This document shows, piece by piece, positions 59,363-64,000 of a stretch of DNA of 64,000 nucleotides. The DNA is taken from NCBI RefSeq assembly GCF_042237075.1, contig NZ_JBCGDC010000011.1, positions 1-64,000 of the forward strand, written 5' to 3'. Numbering within the stretch: position 1 is the stretch's first letter; each line of letters opens with the position of its first letter. Made by a program: the position numbers and the translations under genes. The notes below the pieces were generated by a model. It was not told where the DNA came from. It saw only the letters and a list, made by a program, of their open reading frames with translations, and searched no databases. The DNA is from Polymorphospora lycopeni. GTDB lineage: Bacteria > Actinomycetota > Actinomycetes > Mycobacteriales > Micromonosporaceae.

Positions 59363-60184
59363 GTGCCTACGTATGCGCAGCTCGCCGCGGAGGCGGTCTG
59401 GGGACGCGAGATTGTGACACCGGCGGTCCGGTGGCTTGGTGACGCGCTCTGTGCTCACTTCAAGCGGCCCCGAACAGCAGCCGGCACCAAGGGCGACAAT
59501 CTGCACCTGTCCGGGTCGCACCGGTCCCAGGAGTGGCTACTCAAGAGCAGGTTCGCCACGAATCGGCGGTACACCGTTGAGGACGACCTCAACGACGAGC
59601 AGTTGCGGTGGATTGCCGGCTTCGACTTCACCCCGGCCAGTAAGGCCGAGATGTTGACGATCTGCCAGCGGCTCGACAAGGCGGTCCGTGCCGGCCTGGT
59701 GGAGGAGATTGCCGCCTGGTACGGCAACCTCGATGGGGATCAGCGGGTCGACGGCTACGACAACGTCCGCAACGTTGCCGCGACCTCGGATTCGTCGCAT
59801 TTGTGGCACCTGCACATCACCTTCAAGCGCAGGTACGCCGGCGACATGGCCGTGATGCGCAAGGTATTCGCCATCCTCACCGGCGCCCCGATTCCGGGTC
59901 AGCCGGCCCCATCCCCTAGCCCGGCACCAACCGTGCGCCGTGCCGCCTGGGCTGCAGCAGCAGAGGAGACCGCAATGAAGGACTGGTACTTCACCAAGGG
60001 CGCGAAGACCGCGACCGTCTACGTTGGCAACGGCATGGTGGCCAGAGCCTTGCCGAACCCCGCTTCGTGGGAGGCGATGAAGGCGAAGGTGGCTGCCGCG
60101 AAGGGCGTCGCCGTCAAGGACATCCCGCTCGAGGAGTATCCCGACGACGCCACCGCCCGTGGTGTCGCGGGCACTGTCCTCTGA
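59363..60184 (+). CDS. Endolysin-like protein (peptidase M15-like)
   Basis: A 273-residue protein. The N-terminal domain (45-155) has HLSGSHRSQEW (H48, H53), FDFTP and SDSSHLWHLHI (D143, H146, H149, H151), resembling M15/VanY-type zinc peptidases that cut peptide stems. A Pro-rich linker (165-180) is followed by a C-terminal region (195-273) that could bind the wall or be a helical tail. GGAGG precedes the GTG. The first lysis gene after the tail genes; the M15 assignment is by motif only. Confidence 0.75.
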   Translation: MPTYAQLAAEAVWGREIVTPAVRWLGDALCAHFKRPRTAAGTKGDNLHLSGSHRSQEWLLKSRFATNRRYTVEDDLNDEQLRWIAGFDFTPASKAEMLTICQRLDKAVRAGLVEEIAAWYGNLDGDQRVDGYDNVRNVAATSDSSHLWHLHITFKRRYAGDMAVMRKVFAILTGAPIPGQPAPSPSPAPTVRRAAWAAAAEETAMKDWYFTKGAKTATVYVGNGMVARALPNPASWEAMKAKVAAAKGVAVKDIPLEEYPDDATARGVAGTVL

Positions 60185-60214
60185 CGCTTCACCTGACCGC
60201 AACGGGGGTAATCG

Positions 60215-60535
60215 ATGATCGGACGCCTCGCTGCGGAGGCGGCAGAGAACGCGCCGAACGTGATCGGACTGCTGCTGCAGTGGGGCGTGCCCGGCCTTGT
60301 CGTGGCGCTGATGCTGCTCGGCTGGCTGGTGCCGAAGCCGTCCCACGAGCAGATGCGTACCGACCGCGACGCGTGGAAGGACGCGTATGAGAGGGAGCGG
60401 GATGCCCACCAAGCAACCCGAGACGCCTTCGTTGATGCTTCGCGGTCGGCGGGTGCCGCTGTGGAGACGGCCCGGACAGCGACGGGCCTACTGGATCGGC
60501 TCGGCCACCCCAGTAATCCGGGGGCGATGACATGA
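60215..60535 (+). CDS. Holin-like membrane protein with coiled coil
   Basis: A 106-residue protein with one strong membrane helix (about 16-40) and a charged helical C-terminus (about 50-100). Placed just after the endolysin-like gene, it may be a holin or a spanin/antiholin-like protein. Confidence 0.65.
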   Translation: MIGRLAAEAAENAPNVIGLLLQWGVPGLVVALMLLGWLVPKPSHEQMRTDRDAWKDAYERERDAHQATRDAFVDASRSAGAAVETARTATGLLDRLGHPSNPGAMT

Positions 60536-60768
60536 GGTGGTGGCGGTGGATGCGGAAGCTGTTGCCGTTTGGGGACCGCCGCCCCACCGATGACGCCTTG
60601 TCGGCGGTTGCTCAGGCGGAGCAGAGCGGTCTGCGCGCGGAACGGGATCGGGAGATGGCGGCCCAGCTGCGCCGGGAGGCGGAGATCGAGGAGCGGAAGA
60701 TTCGCGGCCACAACGTGGCGAACAGCTATGACGAGTGGCTGCAAAATCTGGTGCAAGGAAGAGGCTGA
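60532..60768 (+). CDS. Small charged helical protein of the lysis region
   Basis: A 78-residue, Glu/Arg-rich helical protein starting by ATGA overlap with the holin-like gene and ending in the next start. Function unknown; possible coiled-coil partner of the upstream protein. Confidence 0.55.
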   Translation: MRWWRWMRKLLPFGDRRPTDDALSAVAQAEQSGLRAERDREMAAQLRREAEIEERKIRGHNVANSYDEWLQNLVQGRG

Positions 60769-61109
60769 TGCTGACCTACTACCAGGCAGCCGTGCTGGTG
60801 TTGTTGCTGATCGGCCTGGTCGCTGCCGGCTTGTTCCTGGGCACTCATCGGCCGAGGCGGTGGCGGCGGCTGGCGGCGTGGGACGCCAGCGCGTGGGTGC
60901 TAATCGTGTTCCTGTTCTACCTGCGTCAGGTCATTTTGATCATCTTGCGGTGGCCGGGAACGGCGACACCAGGTGTGTCCGATGCGATTGTGTCGATCGG
61001 CTTCCTGGTGCTGCTGGATGCGGCATTGATCCTGAGGATCGCTTCGTACCGCGGCTTCGTGGAGCGGGCTCAGGCCCTGGAGCGGTCGGTGGAGCCGGGC
61101 CCGAAGTAA
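60768..61109 (+). CDS. Multi-pass membrane protein of the lysis region
   Basis: A 113-residue protein with three hydrophobic helices (about 6-27, 42-60, 68-90). The first base of its ATG is the last of the previous stop. A second holin or antiholin is possible. Confidence 0.65.
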   Translation: MLTYYQAAVLVLLLIGLVAAGLFLGTHRPRRWRRLAAWDASAWVLIVFLFYLRQVILIILRWPGTATPGVSDAIVSIGFLVLLDAALILRIASYRGFVERAQALERSVEPGPK

Positions 61110-61486
61110 GGCGGCGACGCGCCGATGTCATGTGGTGGAGCCTCTTGAAGGTCGCCGCACTCGACTCCACCGACATCCGCCCGGCATAGCCATGTGTGGT
61201 GGCCGCCGCCCGCGTTGCATAGGCATCCGCGGTAGCCGAGCAGCATCCTGCCGGGTAGTAACGGGTGTCCCTTGGTGCAGTGGCTGGGTCGCCCCGGCCC
61301 GTAGGCGAGTTTCCCGTCTTCGATGACGGCCTGGAGTGCCAGCCGGCCGCAGGGGCAGCAGGGCACGACCTGCATCACGGGCTGGATGCGGCCGTGGTCG
61401 AAGCACACCCAGTCGCCGACCTGGATGTTCTCGGCGCGCCAGTCGACTCCCACCCTCGCACCGTATCGCACACACGTACCAACCAT
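61070..61486 (-). CDS. Cysteine-rich minus-strand protein
   Basis: A 138-residue protein (start ATG 61486) with VPCCPCGRL, SHCTKGHPLLP and CLCNAG/TWLCRAD, several Cys/His pairs of zinc type. Its 3' end overlaps the convergent gene 60768-61109 by 40 bases, which lowers confidence. Codon use on this strand is good and the CTKGHPL motif is typical of real metal-binding proteins, so I keep it. Confidence 0.5.
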   Translation of the reverse strand: MVGTCVRYGARVGVDWRAENIQVGDWVCFDHGRIQPVMQVVPCCPCGRLALQAVIEDGKLAYGPGRPSHCTKGHPLLPGRMLLGYRGCLCNAGGGHHTWLCRADVGGVECGDLQEAPPHDIGASPPYFGPGSTDRSRA

Positions 61487-61521
61487 GGCCGCCACCTGCG
61501 GCAACATCCCTGGAGGAATCG

Positions 61522-61878
61522 TTGGAAACCACCCTACCCGTCTACGGGTTCACCGCCGATCTCGGCGGCCTGCTCTCGCTCGCGATCACGATCGTGCTGC
61601 CGATCCTCGTCGGCCTCGTCACCCGCCAGTCGACGTCCGGCGCCGTCAAGGCCGTGCTGCTGCTGGCCCTGGCTGCGGTCAAGACCGTGCTCGAAGCCTG
61701 GCTACAGGCCACGAACACCGGCGTCGCCTTCGAGGCGGTTCCGGTGATCTACACGACGGCGATCAACTTCGGCATCGCGGTCGCGATCCACCTGGGCTTG
61801 TTCCGGCCGACGGGTGTCGCTGACGCGGCGCAGTCAGTGGTCGTGACCGACAAGCCGTCCGAGCGGCCGGCAGCCTGA
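61522..61878 (+). CDS. Holin-like membrane protein (TTG start)
   Basis: A 118-residue protein with three or four hydrophobic helices (about 12-30, 42-62, 70-92) and a short acidic tail. The TTG at 61522 with GGAGGA five bases upstream is far better than any ATG in the frame. Size and topology suit a holin. It is followed by a tiny membrane protein. Confidence 0.7.
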   Translation: METTLPVYGFTADLGGLLSLAITIVLPILVGLVTRQSTSGAVKAVLLLALAAVKTVLEAWLQATNTGVAFEAVPVIYTTAINFGIAVAIHLGLFRPTGVADAAQSVVVTDKPSERPAA

Positions 61879-61879
61879 C

Positions 61880-62032
61880 ATGGCTGCTCTCGTCGCCCTG
61901 CTGTACGCGGTTGCTGTGATCCTGGCAGCGCTCGCCGCGTTCGGTGTCGGCGGTCGGGTCTCGCTTGGCTGGCTCGGTCTCGCTGTTCTCTCGCTCGCCC
62001 TGGCGCTGCCTCAATGGCAGGCGGTCACGTAG
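61880..62032 (+). CDS. Very small membrane protein
   Basis: A 50-residue hydrophobic protein with two short helices (about 2-22 and 28-44), starting one base after the previous stop. It ends the late transcript before the 62,091 terminator. Role unknown; antiholin-like. Confidence 0.55.
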   Translation: MAALVALLYAVAVILAALAAFGVGGRVSLGWLGLAVLSLALALPQWQAVT

Positions 62033-62090
62033 ACCCTCCCAGGGATAGGCGCGGCCTTCTCGCTCCCCAGCGGATCGCCTGCGCCCGAAT

Positions 62091-62129
62091 GCCCCCTCCC
62101 CCTGAGCTTCGGCTCGGCGGGGAGGGGGC
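62091..62129. terminator. Long hairpin terminator with UUCG loop
   Basis: GCCCCCTCCCC pairs with GGGGAGGGGGC, continued by CTGAGC with GCTCGG around a TTCG loop, a 17-bp stem with one bulged base. It lies between the last plus-strand late gene and the convergent 62,153 gene, so it likely stops transcription from both sides. Confidence 0.8.
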
Positions 62130-62152
62130 GTCTCGCTGCGTCTGGATGGCAG

Positions 62153-63229
62153 CTATCCGTCGGCCAAAAGCTTCTGCCAGGCGGCGCGATCACCGTCGTA
62201 TCCCTTGGCTGCTCGAAGTCGACGGGCCGTGCCTGGATGAAGCACCTGCTGTCCGGTCGGGGGCGGCGTCTTTGTGCCGAAGCCGCCGAACCTCGACAGA
62301 TCACGTTTGGTCGGGTAGACAGTCCGCCACTGCTCCTCCGGCTGCTGGATTAGCTCAGGACGTGTTCGCCGCCGAACCCACACATCCTGAAGGTGAGAAG
62401 CGGCGGCCTCGACGAGCCTGCCTAGCTCATTAAGCACCCCGGCGATGGTGTCGCCGGCATGCTCCGGCAGCATGACGTCCTCGAACTTGTCGCTGATCGC
62501 GAATGCCTCGACGTCGGTGAACTGCGGATCTCGTGGCAGGTGCAAGGTGAACTCAAGGTCGGCTCGACGGCTCGGCCGGTAGAGGTTCTGCATCTCGAAC
62601 CGGCGCGCCCTGTGAACCAGCGTGTTCCGCATGTCCGTGGTCCAGGTCAGCCAACCATGGGGCCCGCCTGCTGCCGCTGCCGCGATGGCTGCGAGAGCCT
62701 TGACCTGCACTTCGTGTGCTTCCGTACCGTCGGGGGCGAGCAGCCTGCGACGGTCTCGGTCATCTCCGCTGGCTGCCGTCATCAGCTGCGACCAGCTGGA
62801 CCTAACCAAGTCGGTACGCAGGCCGAGCACTCCGATGCCGGCACCCCCGACTGCGTCCAGGATGCCGCCGACCGAGTAGAAGAACCCTTCAAGGGATGTT
62901 CCGATCCGCTGCTCGCGACGCCAGTCCACGCTGCCTCTAGAGGCGAAGGCCGCTGCCCCCTTGTGTGCATTTTGTCGCATCCAGATCGTCTCAGCGCGCC
63001 AGGCCTCGATGAACTCGGCCTCCCGGTGGGCAGCTGCCGCCAATCCAGTCTTCAGCCGGCTTGCGATCTGAAGCAGGTAGTCAGACGTGAAGATCACGCG
63101 AGCATGGCTGAGGTACTGGTGCCACCAGCGGAAACCGCCGCGGACCTCGTCGAGATCCTGGTACATCAGAAAGTGCAGCTTCTTGGCTGCGGCCGTTGCT
63201 GCGGGTGTGCGGGTGCGGGGATCGGGCAT
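62153..63229 (-). CDS. Hypothetical protein with HEPN-like motif
   Basis: A 358-residue protein with no clear family. The sequence RNTLVH (residues 201-206) has the R-x4-H pattern of HEPN ribonuclease domains, set in helical surroundings (TWTTDM before, RARRFEMQNL after). The first 150 residues are helical, the last 150 mixed. The ATG at 63229 is chosen because the longer frame has an odd Arg/Gly-rich start. Position outside the late operon on the opposite strand suggests host or cargo, possibly defence. Confidence 0.6.
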   Translation of the reverse strand: MPDPRTRTPAATAAAKKLHFLMYQDLDEVRGGFRWWHQYLSHARVIFTSDYLLQIASRLKTGLAAAAHREAEFIEAWRAETIWMRQNAHKGAAAFASRGSVDWRREQRIGTSLEGFFYSVGGILDAVGGAGIGVLGLRTDLVRSSWSQLMTAASGDDRDRRRLLAPDGTEAHEVQVKALAAIAAAAAGGPHGWLTWTTDMRNTLVHRARRFEMQNLYRPSRRADLEFTLHLPRDPQFTDVEAFAISDKFEDVMLPEHAGDTIAGVLNELGRLVEAAASHLQDVWVRRRTRPELIQQPEEQWRTVYPTKRDLSRFGGFGTKTPPPTGQQVLHPGTARRLRAAKGYDGDRAAWQKLLADG

Positions 63230-63296
63230 GCCGTAGATGGTCGTAGGGCGGCAGGGTTTAGGTCCATCGCGTTTGCGGCACTTGATGTCAGCCGAT

Positions 63297-63497
63297 CTAC
63301 GCCGCCCGTAGCTCGTCCGGGTCGATCCCCTGCCCCACCAGCCACTCCCCCAGCCCGGCAACCGTCCGAGGCCACGCCAGCGGCGACGATGCGATCTGCC
63401 TGCCCAGGCACAGCCAGACGGTGACGGCGCCGCCGGGTCGGATCTCTATCCGCCACTGATCGCCGTGTCCGTCGGGCGGGGTCAGCAGGACGATCAC
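63297..63497 (-). CDS. Small hypothetical protein
   Basis: A 66-residue protein (GTG start at 63497) of mixed alpha/beta pattern (MIVLLTPPDG; IRPGGAVTVWLCLG; LVGQGIDPDEL). Same strand as, and 67 bases upstream of, the 62153-63229 gene. Coding statistics look normal, but no ribosome site is visible. Confidence 0.45.
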   Translation of the reverse strand: MIVLLTPPDGHGDQWRIEIRPGGAVTVWLCLGRQIASSPLAWPRTVAGLGEWLVGQGIDPDELRAA

Positions 63498-63671
63498 ATG
63501 CCGACGCTACGACCGCAGCGCTTCGGCCCTCAGGTGATCGGTGAACTACGCCAGCGCGCCATTTGGTCAAGATCCTTCATGGGCAAGCCTTTGACTAGCG
63601 CACGCGACCCAGAGAGCATAGATGTAGCCCGATGCTTCGGGGTCATGTAGGTCGCCCAAGACAGGAGTGAA

Positions 63672-64000
63672 GTGAAAAGATCGAAAGCACTAAGCGCGCT
63701 TGCCGCCATCGCAGCTACCGCCGCCGTGGGACTTGCCCCCTCGCCCGCATACGCCAACCCGACCACCCCCTTCAATCTTTACTCCGGGCTTGTCGGGGGC
63801 GAGGTCAGAGGCACCTTAACCTGGTATAACCGCTCGGTTGGAATTCAGGGAGAAGTCTGCGATTCTGCCGGGCCCGACTACACCCAGGTGCAGTTTGCCT
63901 TCTATCAGGGCGGAACTCCTCTTGCCGATGACGGCTATCCTCCTCAGACCCGTGCCGTAACCGCCGGCTGCAAGCCCTTCAACTTCACGCAAAGTGGTCC
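63672..64000 (+). CDS. Secreted protein, N-terminal part (cut by window edge)
   Basis: A GTG with CAGGAG upstream begins a signal peptide: KRSK, a hydrophobic Ala-rich stretch and APSPAYA as the likely signal peptidase I site. The mature part (NPTTPFNLYSGLVGG onwards) is a beta-type protein with Cys (VCDSAG, GCKPF). The frame is open to the window edge. Lower GC content than the phage genes. Either a host gene next to a prophage or a lysogenic secreted factor. Confidence 0.7.
   Translation, partial: MKRSKALSALAAIAATAAVGLAPSPAYANPTTPFNLYSGLVGGEVRGTLTWYNRSVGIQGEVCDSAGPDYTQVQFAFYQGGTPLADDGYPPQTRAVTAGCKPFNFTQSG

Noticed and set aside
63591..63624. A promoter TTGACT with a -10-like TAGATG before the secreted protein
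   Set aside because: The spacer is 22 bases and other -10 choices are poor; a promoter is likely in this gap but this pair is not convincing.
1..64000. Integrase, attachment site, tRNA and rRNA genes
   Set aside because: No tyrosine or serine recombinase motif, no repeated att core and no cloverleaf-type sequence was recognised by reading; a dedicated tRNA scan could still find one.

Overview
The window is one continuous tailed-phage genome or prophage of siphovirus type from a high-GC actinobacterium. The evidence for the host group is the strongly GC-rich third codon positions, frequent GTG and TTG starts, ATGA/GTGA gene overlaps, a phage WhiB protein and an MmpS-like protein. The genus cannot be fixed from sequence alone; a Micromonosporaceae-like host is only a guess. 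No integrase, attachment site, tRNA or rRNA gene was recognised, so prophage versus free phage stays open, but the left end carries a lysogeny-type immunity switch. No stretch longer than 300 bases lacks a gene; the largest gaps are 110 to 175 bases and mostly hold promoters, operators or hairpins.

Layout. 1-1,260: immunity region, with an XRE repressor on the minus strand, a Cro-like HTH gene and a small gene on the plus strand, and four copies of a 16-bp palindromic operator. 1,346-8,023: early operon with a C5-cytosine methyltransferase, a D12-class adenine methyltransferase and many small membrane, coiled-coil or cysteine-rich proteins. 8,038-9,228: divergent HTH/GIY-YIG cassette 1. 9,290-23,599: recombination and nucleotide block with a YqaJ-type exonuclease, RecT, a DEDDh exonuclease, HNH nucleases, a RusA-like resolvase, a DUF4326 protein, WhiB, ThyX, a dCTP deaminase, SSB and an HNH-AP2 protein. 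23,630-26,203: a MazG-like protein and HTH/GIY-YIG cassette 2. 26,242-29,166: replication module, with a winged-helix initiator whose gene contains a ten-copy iteron array followed by an AT-rich block (a lambda-O-like origin) and then a DnaB-type helicase. 29,178-35,868: accessory block with a VUT/YhhQ-family transporter next to a DpdA-like (TGT-fold) DNA transglycosylase, and more cysteine-rich proteins.

36,003-62,032 is the late region in canonical order: HTH protein, small and large terminase, Mu gp29-like portal fused to a MuF-like tail, capsid protease/scaffold with an embedded 2H phosphoesterase domain, decoration protein, major capsid protein, head-fibre-like genes, head-tail connectors, tail terminator, major tail protein, tail assembly chaperones with a -1 frameshift, tape measure, baseplate and minor tail proteins, endolysin, and holin-like membrane proteins. 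A minus-strand MmpS-like gene sits between tail and lysis genes. Beyond a strong UUCG-loop terminator (62,091-62,129) lie two minus-strand genes, one with a HEPN-like motif, and a plus-strand secreted protein cut by the window edge.

How it works together: the repressor and Cro-like protein decide lysogeny, the initiator plus DnaB start replication at the internal iterons, RecT/exonuclease/SSB/RusA recombine the DNA, ThyX and dCTP deaminase feed dTTP synthesis, and the methyltransferases plus the transporter/DpdA pair probably modify phage DNA against host restriction. The strongest unusual signals are (1) a 112-bp frame-breaking tandem duplication inside the iteron array, (2) the transporter/DpdA modification pair, (3) paired near-leaderless promoters with conserved operators, (4) two divergent HTH/GIY-YIG cassettes, and (5) possible anti-CBASS-like candidates (a 2H domain in a capsid protein and two paralogous small helical proteins).
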